Below the pieces are notes generated by a model. It ran no database searches and was not told the DNA's origin. It saw only the letters and a list, made by a program, of their open reading frames with translations. Made by a program: the position numbers and the translations under genes. Positions 51,681-60,716 of a stretch of 64,000 nucleotides of DNA are shown here, piece by piece. This DNA is from Sinorhizobium fredii. GTDB taxonomy: Bacteria; Pseudomonadota; Alphaproteobacteria; Rhizobiales; Rhizobiaceae. The stretch lies in NCBI RefSeq assembly GCF_002944405.1, contig NZ_CP024308.1, positions 186,001 through 250,000 on the forward strand, read 5' to 3'. Every line of letters starts with the position of its first letter. Position 1 is the first letter of the stretch.

Positions 51681-53288
51681 TACTCGGCCGCCTCGCGAAA
51701 AATCGGTTCTTCAACGGGTTCCGGCCTGACCGCGATATGTCCGAGCCCGCTGACGATCAGCCTATGGCGCTGTGCCGGATCCTGTTTCGAGAAATCATCC
51801 CGGCGGTGCATGCCGCGCGTTTCGGTGCGCGCAAGCGCAGCGCGGTACATCCAGCGCGCCGTCGCGGTCATCGCCGCCACCTCCCGCAGACGAAGCAAGT
51901 CTAAGTGGGAGACGCCGCCGCTAGTCTCCAGTCTTTCCCAAAGATCATCGAGGCGATGAACCTCGCGGGACAGAGCAGCCTCGGTCCTGAAATAATTCAC
52001 GTCGAGCGGAAAGACCGCCTGCTGCACGGCCTGCAGTGCCGCGTTCGTGTCGAGCTCTCGCGCGGCCCCCGCATAGCCCGCTCGACCAAGGCGCCGCAGC
52101 ACGGGACTGGGCTTTTTCTTCAGCGCAAACTTAGCAGCAGCGGTCCCGGCAAAAGCGCCGGTCGCAATCGCCCACGCGGCATTGTGGCTGCCGCCGCCGG
52201 TAAAGCCGCCGCAAATCGGCTCGCGGGTCGCATTGTCGCCGGCGCATAGAGACCCGGCACCGTGGTGGCGCAGTCGAGCCCCGTCAGCCGCAGCCCACCG
52301 GTGCCGCGCACCGTGCCTTCGAGCCGAAGCGTAACCGGAAATCTCTCGGTGAAGGGATCGATGCCGCGCCGGTCGAAGGGAATGAAGAAATTCGGTTGTG
52401 CGCGGCGCATGATCGCCTTCAACGCGTCGGTCTCGGCGAGATCGAGCCGTGCATAAACAGGCTCCGACAACAGCGTGCGGGCGATGATCGAGCGTCCCCG
52501 CGCTGAACCCGCGCCCTCGATCAGGGTTCCATCCTCGCGATAGAACCGCGCGAAACGATAAAGCGCCGTCTTGGTAATCGAGGCGAAGCTCGGCGAACGT
52601 AAGCCGACGAGAACTCCATGCCGGAAAGCTCCGCTCCCGCTTCCGCCGCCATCAGATATCCGTCTCCGGTTAGCACGTCGCAGCCGAGCGCCTTGCTCAT
52701 GAAGGCACATCCGCCTGCTGCCATGATGACGGCAGCCGCGCGCACGATCCAGTTGCCGCCCTCCTGCCGACGAATGCCGGTCGCGCCGGCGATCGCGCCG
52801 GTGCCGTCGCGGACAAGTTCGAGCGCCGGCGAATGATCGAGTATCCGAACACCGGCATTCTTCACCTTGCGGCGCATCAGCCGCATGTATTCCGGCCCCT
52901 GGACCGAGATACGCTGCTCGATCCCCTGCTCATTGGACGGAAATGGATAGCCCCAGGCAGCCAGCCGATTGACGCTTTCCCAGGTTTTGTCGAGGATCGG
53001 AACCATCCAGCGCCGCTCAGAGAGATAGCCGCCCATCCCCTCCCGGCTTGCCATGGCGGTTTCCCGCTCGCGCGGATCGGGCGGCACGTACCAGATCTGG
53101 GTGCCGGCTGAGGCGGTGGCGCCGGAACTGCCGCAATGCCCCTTGTCGACCAGGACAACCTTCGCGCCAGCTGCGAACGCATTGAGCGCTGCCCAGCAGC
53201 CGGCTGGTCCACCGCCCACGACGAGGACATCCGTTTCGATCTCGAGAGAGGATTCCCGATTGCCTGGTGTCGGATCGCGCTCAGTCAT
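51680..53288 (-). pseudogene. Second AprA/FrdA-like flavoprotein with two frameshifts
   Basis: The N-terminal part reads TDVLVVGGGPAGCWAALNAF, then HCGSSGATASAGTQIWYVPP and FSSAY at about 52610, where the frame is lost. The middle part SPSFASITKTALYRFARFYR to TVPGLY lies in a second frame, and after about 52247 the third frame gives AGDNATREPICGGFTGGGSH and the C-terminal LRRLGRAGYAG...FREAAE. Each switch needs one extra base, so two single-base deletions have occurred. Rejoined, the protein would have about 535 residues, with FAD motifs kept. It is a divergent paralogue of the 49190-50929 flavoprotein, paired with its own ferredoxin. Confidence 0.85.
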
Positions 53289-53315
53289 GACGATACCTCT
53301 TGATCGTGTTTCGTA

Positions 53316-53329
53316 TTTAGTACACTAAA
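53316..53329. promoter_or_regulatory. Candidate operator TTTAGT-AC-ACTAAA
   Basis: A perfect palindrome (6-bp arms, central AC) in the 72-base divergent gap between the second flavoprotein gene and the PhnD-type binding-protein gene. Its AT-rich core in a GC-rich neighbourhood and its position over both promoters make it a good regulator-site candidate. Confidence 0.45.
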
Positions 53330-53360
53330 ACGGTCGATTATAACTGCAACCGAGGTCCTC

Positions 53361-54170
53361 ATGCGGATTGCCAGCCTTGCAATGTATGTCAGCCCGCCAC
53401 CGGTCGCGGCGGCGACGACGGCGCTGTGGGCGTTCATTCGGGACGACTTGCGGCGGGAGGGACTCCATGATGTCCCGGAAGGCTTGAGCGCCGACATCCG
53501 CTATGACGAAAGCTGGAGTCACCCTGACCTGTTGCTGGCGCAGACCTGCGGCTATCCTTACATCCGGCATCTGCGCGGCAAGGTCCGGCTCGTCGCGACA
53601 CCGGTCTATTCGCATCCGGGCTGCGACGGTCCGGCGAAATGCAGCTTCATCATCGTGCGCCAGAATTCGCCAGTGCGCGCCCTTGAAGAGCTCCGCGGCG
53701 CGCGGGCCGCCATCAACGAAGCCGGCAGCAATTCCGGGGTCAATCTGTTCCGCGCCGCCGTCGCGCCGTTTGCGAGCGGCGGCCGGTTCTTCGCCTCCGT
53801 GGTCGAGACCGGAGGCCACCGCGCCAGCATCGACGCCGTCGCGTCCGGTGCCGCGGATGTGGCCGCAATCGACTGCGTCACCTATGGCAATACGCTGCGT
53901 TTCGATCCCGAACGCCTGGCCGGAATCCGCGTGCTTGAAGAGACCGTCAAGGGTCCGGGGCTGCCGTTCATCGCTCGCGCGGCGGCATCCGACCGAGAAA
54001 TCACGGCTCTGCGCGGGGCGCTCAAAAGGGCGATCGCCGAACCGTCGCTGGCCGAAACGCGCGACACGCTGGCGCTCAAGGATTTCGTCGTCCTTGCGGA
54101 CGCGGATTACGAACCATTGGCCGAGCTTGAGCGATCTGCGCATCGCCTTGGCTACCCGGTCATCGCCTGA
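53361..54170 (+). CDS. PhnD/SsuA-class periplasmic-binding-like protein (AsfC-like)
   Basis: A 269-residue binding protein of the phosphate/phosphonate-type class: RIASLAMYVSPPPVAAATTA, SHPDLLLAQTCGYPYIRHLR, then VATPVYSHPGCDGPAKCSFI and the ligand loop INEAGSNSGVNLFRAAVAPF. No clear signal peptide is visible, so it may act in the cytoplasm or be exported without a classical signal. Divergent from the AprA-like flavoprotein gene, it occupies the place of AsfC, the binding protein of the asf arylsulfonate system. It overlaps the end of the convergent ATPase gene by 19 bases. Confidence 0.88.
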   Translation: MRIASLAMYVSPPPVAAATTALWAFIRDDLRREGLHDVPEGLSADIRYDESWSHPDLLLAQTCGYPYIRHLRGKVRLVATPVYSHPGCDGPAKCSFIIVRQNSPVRALEELRGARAAINEAGSNSGVNLFRAAVAPFASGGRFFASVVETGGHRASIDAVASGAADVAAIDCVTYGNTLRFDPERLAGIRVLEETVKGPGLPFIARAAASDREITALRGALKRAIAEPSLAETRDTLALKDFVVLADADYEPLAELERSAHRLGYPVIA

Positions 54171-55114
54171 ACGACGCCTGTCTCGACTGGAAAATGGCAG
54201 GCAACGGCTCGGCCGTCCGAGACGGTCTCGAGCCGCGGCTGCGTCGTTGCGCAGACAGCCCTTGCGACGGGACAGCGGCCGTGGAAGCGGCAGCCGGGCG
54301 GCGGCTCGTGCGGGCTCGGCAACTCTCCCTTCAGCACAATCCGGTCGCCGCGTCTTTGCGCATCGACTGTCAGGTTCGAGGAAAGCAGCGCCTGGGTGTA
54401 GGGATGCGCCGGACTTGAAAAGAGCTGGCGTGTGCCGCCGCATTCGACGATCTGTCCGAGATACATGATAGCGACCCGATCGGTGACCCGTCCGACCACG
54501 TTGAGGTTGTGCGAGATGAACAGGTAACTCAGTTGCAGCCGGTCCCTCAGCGATCGCAAGAGGTTGAGCAGTTCGCCCTGGACGGAGATGTCGAGACCCG
54601 CAGTCGGCTCGTCGGCAACGATGATCGAAGGCTCGGCGGCAATCGCCCGCACCAGCGCCACCCGCTGGGCCTGCCCGCCGCTCAACTGGTGCGGATAGCG
54701 CGGCAGCAGTTGCTTGCCGAGGCCGATGCTTTCGGCCAGCGCTGCGATGCGCGCCCAGCTTTCGGCCGAATAGGTCCTGCGGATCTTCAGCGGCTCGGCC
54801 ATGAGCGCGCCGACGGTGAGGCGCGGGGAAAGCGAGCTTGCCGGATCCTGGAAGAGAAGCTGGACCTTGCGCTGCAGATCACGCCGCCGTACGGCAGTGC
54901 TACTGCCAAGCACTTCCCCGCCAATCGCGAGCTCTCCCGAAGACAAGGGCTGCAGTCCGGCGATCGCGCGGGCCACCGACGTCTTTCCGCATCCGCTCTC
55001 GCCCACGAGGCCGAGCGCTTCGCCGGGACGCAGTTCGAGCGAGAGGCCGTCGACGGCGGTCATCCTGCCGTAGCGGATTACCGCGTTCTTGAGGGAAAGA
55101 GCGAGCGCACTCAT
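54152..55114 (-). CDS. Dpp/Opp-type ABC transporter ATPase (DppF-like)
   Basis: A 320-residue ATPase: Walker A GESGCGKTS, Q-loop LLFQDPASSLSPRLT, signature LSGGQAQRVALVRAI, Walker B IIVADEPTAGLDISVQ and switch His in LFISHNLNV. The C-terminal oligopeptide/dipeptide domain with three Cys (GCRFHGRCPVARAVC) marks the DppF/OppF group, which can hold a 4Fe-4S cluster. ATG 55114 overlaps the upstream gene stop. It is the last gene of the leftward five-gene transporter operon. Confidence 0.95.
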   Translation of the reverse strand: MSALALSLKNAVIRYGRMTAVDGLSLELRPGEALGLVGESGCGKTSVARAIAGLQPLSSGELAIGGEVLGSSTAVRRRDLQRKVQLLFQDPASSLSPRLTVGALMAEPLKIRRTYSAESWARIAALAESIGLGKQLLPRYPHQLSGGQAQRVALVRAIAAEPSIIVADEPTAGLDISVQGELLNLLRSLRDRLQLSYLFISHNLNVVGRVTDRVAIMYLGQIVECGGTRQLFSSPAHPYTQALLSSNLTVDAQRRGDRIVLKGELPSPHEPPPGCRFHGRCPVARAVCATTQPRLETVSDGRAVACHFPVETGVVQAMTG

Positions 55115-56088
55115 CGCGAAGCATCCTGCCAACAGGAGAACCTGTGTCCCGCCTCCACCTGCCGACGTGGCGGCGGTTCGCTGCATCGCGCGTGGCTTTC
55201 GGTGCAGCGCGCAGCGAAGATGCATCCGGCGGGACGACATGCCGGATCCGGTACGATCCCCGGAATCGTCGCGAGGTCCTGTTCGGGATCGAAGTCGGAA
55301 TAGGGATCGATCTCGCAGGCAAGCAGCGCGCGGGTGTAGGGATGGAGCGGCTTGCGCAGGACCGCCTTGACCGGCCCGCTTTCCACCACCGTTCCGGCAT
55401 ACATGACGACGACGCTGTCGCAGAGTTCGGCGATCAGCCCCATGCTGTGGCTGACGACGAGCATCGAGGACCGGGTCCGCCGCCTCAGGCGCTGCAGCGC
55501 TTCGACCACCTGCATCTCGATCGTCGCATCGAGCGCCGTCGTGGGTTCATCGGCGATCAGCAGCTTGGGCTCGACGAGCAGCGCCATCGCGATGACGACA
55601 CGCTGCCGCATGCCGCCGGAAAACTCATGCGGATAGGCACGCATCCGTCGTGGCGCATCCGGCACGCCGACTTCGGCGAGCACGCGCTCCGCCCGCGCCC
55701 ACAGTTGCGAGCGGCGGTCCTTGGGGAAGCGGCGGCGCTGTATGTCGACCAGTTGCGTGCCGATCGTGAATAGCGGATTGAGCGAACTCATCGGATCCTG
55801 AAAGACCATGGCAATCTCGGTGCCGCGGAGCGCTTCGGCCTCCTTTGTTGCAAAGACATTCTCGCGGCTATCGAAGGCGGCGCGGCCGGCAGACACTTCA
55901 GCATCGTCCGCCAGAAGGCCAAGCAGGGCGAAGGCCACGGTCGACTTTCCGCTGCCGCTCTCGCCGACGAGACCGACGGCCTCTCCATGTCCGATGGTGA
56001 TGTCCACCGAATCCAGAACATGCGCGGTCGCCCCGGCGCCGGGATAGGAAACGTTCAGTTTCTCGATGGCGACAAGGGCTTCGCTCAC
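55111..56088 (-). CDS. Dpp/Opp-type ABC transporter ATPase (DppD-like)
   Basis: A 325-residue ATPase: Walker A GESGSGKST, Q-loop MVFQDPMSSLNPLFT, signature FSGGMRQRVVIAMAL, Walker B LLIADEPTTALDATIE and switch His in VVSHSMGLIAE. The C-terminal Cys motif GCIFAARCTESHARC marks the DppD/OppD group. The start is GTG 56088 in a GTGA overlap with the permease stop. The long open frame upstream to 56325 is not part of this gene. Confidence 0.95.
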   Translation of the reverse strand: MSEALVAIEKLNVSYPGAGATAHVLDSVDITIGHGEAVGLVGESGSGKSTVAFALLGLLADDAEVSAGRAAFDSRENVFATKEAEALRGTEIAMVFQDPMSSLNPLFTIGTQLVDIQRRRFPKDRRSQLWARAERVLAEVGVPDAPRRMRAYPHEFSGGMRQRVVIAMALLVEPKLLIADEPTTALDATIEMQVVEALQRLRRRTRSSMLVVSHSMGLIAELCDSVVVMYAGTVVESGPVKAVLRKPLHPYTRALLACEIDPYSDFDPEQDLATIPGIVPDPACRPAGCIFAARCTESHARCSEPPPRRQVEAGHRFSCWQDASR

Positions 56089-56918
56089 AGGTGCTTCCTC
56101 AGCTTGGGATCGAGTGTGTCGCGCATGGCCTCCCCCAGAAGCGCAAAGCCGAGAGTGGCAAGGATCAGTGCCAGGCCGGAAAAGGTGGCGAGCCAGATCG
56201 ATTGCTCGAGATAGGTGTAGCCGTCGTTGAGCAGACTGCCCCAGCTCGCCAGCGGCGGCCGCACACCGAGACCGAGGAAACTGAGGCCTGCCTCGATGGT
56301 GATGACGACCGGGATGTCCATGCAAGCGAGCACGAAGATCGGGCCGATGATGTTCGGAGTGACATGGTGCAGGATAACCCGCCAGCGCTCCGCCCCCAGC
56401 ACCTTTTCCGCCTCGATAAAAGGACTGTTGCGAAGCGCGATCGTCTGCGCCCGTGCGACCCGGCCGAAATGTGGGATGAAAACGATGCTGACAAGGAGCA
56501 CGACGTTTCCCAGCCCCGGCCCCAGAACCGCGACGAGCGCCAGCGCAAGAATGATGCTCGGAAACGAGGTGACGATATCGAAGATTCCGACGATCGAGAA
56601 GTCGACCGCACGCGGCGACAACGCGGCCGCAATGCCGAGCGCAACGCCGGCGATAAGCGAAATGGCGATCACCGACAAGGCGACGCCAAGGGCGACGCGG
56701 GAGCCGTAGATCAGGCGGCTTAGGATATCGCGGCCAAGATGGTCGGTGCCGAGAAGGTGCTGGAAGGATGGATCCATCAGCCGCTTTGCTGGCGCGATCG
56801 CATTTGGGCCATAGGGTGCGATCAGCGGCGCGGCGATTGCGACCAGGCAGATCATCGTGACGGCAAAGAGCGCGAAAGCTCCGCCCGGTCGGCGGGCGAT
56901 TTGGAGCAGGGCCGGCAT
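56085..56918 (-). CDS. Dpp/Opp-type ABC permease (DppC-like)
   Basis: A 277-residue inner-membrane permease with about six helices. N-terminal region GPNAIAPAKRLMDPSFQHLL then GTDHLGRDILSRLIYGSRVA is diagnostic for DppC. The EAA loop is at EAEKVLGAERWRVILHHVTP. It overlaps the DppD-like start (GTGA) and follows the DppB-like gene by three bases, so all five genes are one operon. Confidence 0.95.
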   Translation of the reverse strand: MPALLQIARRPGGAFALFAVTMICLVAIAAPLIAPYGPNAIAPAKRLMDPSFQHLLGTDHLGRDILSRLIYGSRVALGVALSVIAISLIAGVALGIAAALSPRAVDFSIVGIFDIVTSFPSIILALALVAVLGPGLGNVVLLVSIVFIPHFGRVARAQTIALRNSPFIEAEKVLGAERWRVILHHVTPNIIGPIFVLACMDIPVVITIEAGLSFLGLGVRPPLASWGSLLNDGYTYLEQSIWLATFSGLALILATLGFALLGEAMRDTLDPKLRKHL

Positions 56919-56921
56919 GGC

Positions 56922-57899
56922 TCAGGTCCCCCGCGCTGCGGCGAGGCGGGATCGCTCGCGTGGATCGAGGAGGCTCTGCGTCAGATCGGCAGAAAGATTG
57001 GTCAGCACGTAAAGAAGCACCGTGATGAACACGCCACCCTGCACCACCGGATAGTTGCGGGTGCGGATCGCGTCATAGATCAGCGAGCCGAGGCCAGGCC
57101 GATTGAAGATCACTTCGACGAAGACTGCGCCGCCGAGAAGTTCGCCGAACCCCATCGAGAGAATCGCAATGGTCGGTAGAATCGCCGGCTTCAATGCATA
57201 TTTCATCAGGATCTTCGCTTCGCTGACGCCATAGGCGCGTAGAGTGCGGATGTGGTTCTCACCCAAAACCTCCAGCAGCGACGAGCGCAACAGGCGGGCG
57301 AGGTAGCCGATCCAGCCGACGGCAAGGGCGGCGGTCGGAAGCACCAGATGCCACAACTGGTCGCCGACAGCACCGGCCTCACCTGCTCCGAGTACCGGGA
57401 ACCAGCGCAAAGTCACCGAGAACGTCATGAGCAGGAAGACCGCGACCACGAAGCTCGGCGTCGAGATGAAACCAACGCTGAGGAACGCCACGAGACGGTC
57501 CGTCTTGCCGCCGGGATTGCGCGCCGACAACAGCGCCAGCGGCACCCCGAACAGAATGGCCGAGAGCATGGCGGAGAACGCCAGCGCCACCGTGTTGGGC
57601 AGCGCCGCCGCAACGAGCCCGGCCACCGGCCGGCCGTTGAAGACATCCTCTCCGAGATCACCGGACAAAAGGTGGGCGAAGAAGGCGAGCACTTGCTCGC
57701 CGACCGGCCGGTCGAGGCCGATACGGGCGTTCAGCGCGGCGACGGCCTCCGGGGTCGCGCGCGAGCCGAGAATGACGGTTGCCGGATCGCCCGGTATGAG
57801 GCGCGTCAATGCCATCAGGATCACGACGGAACCGGCAACGGCGAGAAGCGCCGTCGCCAGCTTGAAGGCAAGGTGGATCCGGAAAGACGCGCCTCTCAT
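56922..57899 (-). CDS. Dpp/Opp-type ABC permease (DppB-like)
   Basis: A 325-residue inner-membrane permease. The N-terminal ALTRLIPGDPATVILGSRAT followed by VAALNARIGLDRPVGEQVLA is the DppB signature, and the EAA loop is at LRAYGVSEAKILMKYALKPA. The segment GLGSLIYDAIRTRNYPVVQG near the C-terminus is conserved in the family. It pairs with the DppC-like protein to form the channel. Confidence 0.95.
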   Translation of the reverse strand: MRGASFRIHLAFKLATALLAVAGSVVILMALTRLIPGDPATVILGSRATPEAVAALNARIGLDRPVGEQVLAFFAHLLSGDLGEDVFNGRPVAGLVAAALPNTVALAFSAMLSAILFGVPLALLSARNPGGKTDRLVAFLSVGFISTPSFVVAVFLLMTFSVTLRWFPVLGAGEAGAVGDQLWHLVLPTAALAVGWIGYLARLLRSSLLEVLGENHIRTLRAYGVSEAKILMKYALKPAILPTIAILSMGFGELLGGAVFVEVIFNRPGLGSLIYDAIRTRNYPVVQGGVFITVLLYVLTNLSADLTQSLLDPRERSRLAAARGT

Positions 57900-57941
57900 T
57901 GCCGGGCGCCCCTTTCAGGCTTGGCGAATACCGGCACGGTG

Positions 57942-59504
57942 TCAGGCCGTGGCTTCGGTGAAGGCCGTGTACAGCCAGTTGTTGCCGTTCGGCAGGACAC
58001 CCGGCTTCAGCCATTTGCGCGAGGCAAAGGCATTGAGGTTGTGGGTGATCCAGATGAAGGCTGCGGATTCATCGAGAAGCTTCTGGGCATCGATATAGAT
58101 CTTTTCCCGTTCGGCCTGATCGACAGTGACGCCACCCTTCTCATGCAGCGCGTCGAATTCGGCATTTTTCCAACGCTGCCAGTTCCACTGCCCGACCTGG
58201 GCCGAAGTGAACCATTGCGTCTGGAAGCCCGGATCGAACTTGCCGTTGAACTTTATGAGCGACAGTTCGAGGTCTTTGCTGGCATCGTTCTCGCCGAGCG
58301 CCCAGTAAGCGGCGGATTCCAGCGCCTCGATCTCGACCTCGATGCCGACTTCGGCGAGATTCGCCTGAATGATCTGCGCGATCGCTTCATAGCGTGCGGT
58401 GGACTCGATGGTCAGCTTCGTCTTGAAGCCGTTCGGATGGCCGGCTTCGGCAAGAAGCGCCTGCGCCTTCTCGAGGTCACGCGAATAGACCGGGGCGTCC
58501 TTCCAATAGCCGAGCAGGCTCGGCGCCAAGAGCGAATTGGCGCGCGGATAGAGTCCGGAATAAGCGCCCTGCAGAATCGCATCGACGTCGACCGTATAGC
58601 GGATCGCCCGGCGCACGCGGATGTCGTCGAACGGCGCTTTTTCGATATTCGGGCCGAACCAGACATAGTCGATCGCGGGGATCTCGGTGACGCTCGCATC
58701 CGACAGCCCGGCAAGCTCCTTGCCGCTTTCCGGATCGATTGCCGTGAAGTCGATCTCGCCGGAGCGGAACGCGATTTCCGCGGTCTTCTGCTCGCCGATC
58801 GGCTTCCCGACGATTTGCTGGAAATGCGGTTTGATCGGCCCCTTGTAGTCCGGGTTGATTTCCAGGACGAACTGTTCGCGCGGCGTCCATTCCTTCAGCA
58901 CGTACGGTCCGCTGCCGATCAGCTTGGTGGCGATATCCTTGCCGAGGGCCTCGAACGCTTTCTTCGAGATGATGCGTCCGGACCCGTCGGCCAGCGCGAT
59001 CGTGTAGAGGGCGGGCGCCGGGTTCTTGAGAATGATGCGCCCCTCGAGCGGACCGGTCACTTCTACGCGCTCGAGTGCCGCCCAATCCTTGGCATAGGTT
59101 ACCGGCTTGCCCTCTGCATCGGGCTTGATGAAGCGCTCGAAGGAGAATTTCACATCCTCCGCCGTCAGCTCCCCGTACCCGCCGGTAAAGGTCAGTCCGC
59201 TGCGAAGCTTGAAACGGATCTCCCTATCGCTGACCTGCTCCATCTCTTCGGCCGCGTCGAGCTCCCACTCGATCGAGCCGGGTTTGAAAGAAATCAGCCC
59301 CTGCTGCACCGACCAGATTACATTGAGATCGATCGGCCCGGAACGGTTCGCCGGGTCGAGATTGGATAGGTCCTTCTCCACGCGCACCACGATCTTGGTG
59401 CGATCGGCACTTGCAAATGCCGGATGAGTGCCGCCAATGGCGACGACAGTGGCAAGCGATGCGCCGCCGATGAGTACCTGCCGGCGGGTCGAATTGAATG
59501 TCAT
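57942..59504 (-). CDS. Dpp/Opp-type substrate-binding protein (SBP family 5)
   Basis: A 520-residue exported binding protein. STRRQVLIGGASLATVVAIG suggests a Tat signal. The family-5 fold shows LSNLDPANRSGPIDLNVIW, TAEDVKFSFERFIKP, IGSGPYVLKEW, the hinge RRAIRYTVDVDAILQ and SLLAPSLLGYW. GGAGGCATCCC precedes ATG 59504. SBP-5 proteins bind peptides, nickel, opines, glutathione or other bulky amino-containing compounds. Within this sulfur region, glutathione or S-containing peptides are possible ligands, but the sequence alone cannot decide. Confidence 0.94.
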   Translation of the reverse strand: MTFNSTRRQVLIGGASLATVVAIGGTHPAFASADRTKIVVRVEKDLSNLDPANRSGPIDLNVIWSVQQGLISFKPGSIEWELDAAEEMEQVSDREIRFKLRSGLTFTGGYGELTAEDVKFSFERFIKPDAEGKPVTYAKDWAALERVEVTGPLEGRIILKNPAPALYTIALADGSGRIISKKAFEALGKDIATKLIGSGPYVLKEWTPREQFVLEINPDYKGPIKPHFQQIVGKPIGEQKTAEIAFRSGEIDFTAIDPESGKELAGLSDASVTEIPAIDYVWFGPNIEKAPFDDIRVRRAIRYTVDVDAILQGAYSGLYPRANSLLAPSLLGYWKDAPVYSRDLEKAQALLAEAGHPNGFKTKLTIESTARYEAIAQIIQANLAEVGIEVEIEALESAAYWALGENDASKDLELSLIKFNGKFDPGFQTQWFTSAQVGQWNWQRWKNAEFDALHEKGGVTVDQAEREKIYIDAQKLLDESAAFIWITHNLNAFASRKWLKPGVLPNGNNWLYTAFTEATA

Positions 59505-59789
59505 GGGATGCCTCCAATTTTCGCGGCATCCGACCACACTTGGCCGGTCCGCGCCCTCAACGAAGGCGATTAGAGTTCATTGTACATTAAATCTACAGAC
59601 TAAATCAACTCAGTCGTAGGTCAATTTCGGAATGCCATTTCGTATTTTCACTTGAGTTGGCAACGGCATTGCGAATCCGTCGTTCGCAGCTCGCTAGCAC
59701 TTGATCTAAATAGTCGTAATCTATAGAAATGATATATTAGATTACAGTGCTGTTTTTGCAGCGCTTTTCCTTGTATCCCGGAGTTTCGA
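59505..59789. promoter_or_regulatory. Divergent promoter region, AT-rich
   Basis: The gap between the Dpp-type operon (leftward) and the desaturase gene (rightward) is markedly AT-rich around 59575-59750, with TGTACATTAAATCTACA near 59580 as a weak inverted repeat. No gene is seen. Promoters for both directions must lie here. Confidence 0.45.
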
Positions 59790-60716
59790 GTGTTGCCTAT
59801 CGGCAGTTTTTCTGCTCTCAAGAGCCCATCCATAAGCCGACTGGAATGGCCGACCGTCGCGCTTTCGGGGGCCATCTACGGCGGCTATCTGGCGCTCACG
59901 TGGTGGTGGGCGTCACTACCGATGCCGCTGGTCATGGCCGCTGGCAGTTGGCTAATTGCCTGGCACGGCTCGCTTCAGCACGAAGTGATGCATGGCCATC
60001 CTACCCGCAATCGGCGGATAAACGATGCGATCGGCTGGGCACCACTGTCCTTGTGGCTTCCCTATGCGATCTACAAGGATAGCCACCTCACCCATCACCG
60101 CGACGAGCACCTGACCGACCCGATAGAAGATCCGGAGTCCTCTTACTTCACAAAGGCCGCCTGGGATCGGCTCGGAGCTTTCGGGCGGTTGCTCGCCGCA
60201 TGGAACAGCACCCTGCTCGGCCGGCTGGCGATTGGCCCGGCCATAATGATCCTGAACTTCCTTGCCCAGGAACTGCGCGCGGTCTTTGAAGAAGGCGGCG
60301 AACGTCGGAGGATCTGGCTGAGCCACAGTGCGGGTGTGGCAGCTGTGCTCGCCTGGGTTTTGCTGGTCTGCGATATGCCTCTTTGGCTTTACGTGTTTGG
60401 CTTCATCTACGGCGGCGCGGCACTTACACGGCTTCGCTCCTATGCCGAGCATCGCTATGCCGACAATCACGAGGAGCGTACGGCGATCGTCGAAAACAGC
60501 AGGCTCCTTGGTTTGCTGTTTCTGCACAACAACCTGCACGTCCTGCATCACAGCCGGCCAGGCATTCCCTGGTACCGGATCCCTGCGATCTACCGCCAGA
60601 ACAGAGATGCTCTCGTCGCCCTGAACGGCGGGCTGGTCTACAACAGCTACCTCGAAATTGTCCGGCGATTTCTCCTGAACCCGCATGACGATCCGCGGCA
60701 TCCGCGACATCGATGA
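59790..60716 (+). CDS. Membrane fatty-acid desaturase family protein
   Basis: A 308-residue membrane di-iron protein. Three histidine boxes are visible: HEVMH in LQHEVMHGHPTRN, HxxHH in KDSHLTHHRDEHL and HVLHH in NNLHVLHHSRPG, plus helices YGGYLALTWWWASLPMPLVM and AGVAAVLAWVLLVCDMPLWL. Start is GTG 59790 with CGGAG upstream. Enzymes of this fold desaturate or hydroxylate lipids, or oxidise small substrates in organosulfur and alkane breakdown. Its position between sulfur transport genes and a small hydrolase suggests a role in alkyl-chain oxidation, but no evidence fixes it. Confidence 0.93.
   Translation: MLPIGSFSALKSPSISRLEWPTVALSGAIYGGYLALTWWWASLPMPLVMAAGSWLIAWHGSLQHEVMHGHPTRNRRINDAIGWAPLSLWLPYAIYKDSHLTHHRDEHLTDPIEDPESSYFTKAAWDRLGAFGRLLAAWNSTLLGRLAIGPAIMILNFLAQELRAVFEEGGERRRIWLSHSAGVAAVLAWVLLVCDMPLWLYVFGFIYGGAALTRLRSYAEHRYADNHEERTAIVENSRLLGLLFLHNNLHVLHHSRPGIPWYRIPAIYRQNRDALVALNGGLVYNSYLEIVRRFLLNPHDDPRHPRHR

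Noticed and set aside
57252..59369. A 705-residue plus-strand open frame across the Dpp operon
   Set aside because: It is antisense to the permease and binding-protein genes, has no domain, and is the kind of long shadow frame expected in GC-rich DNA.
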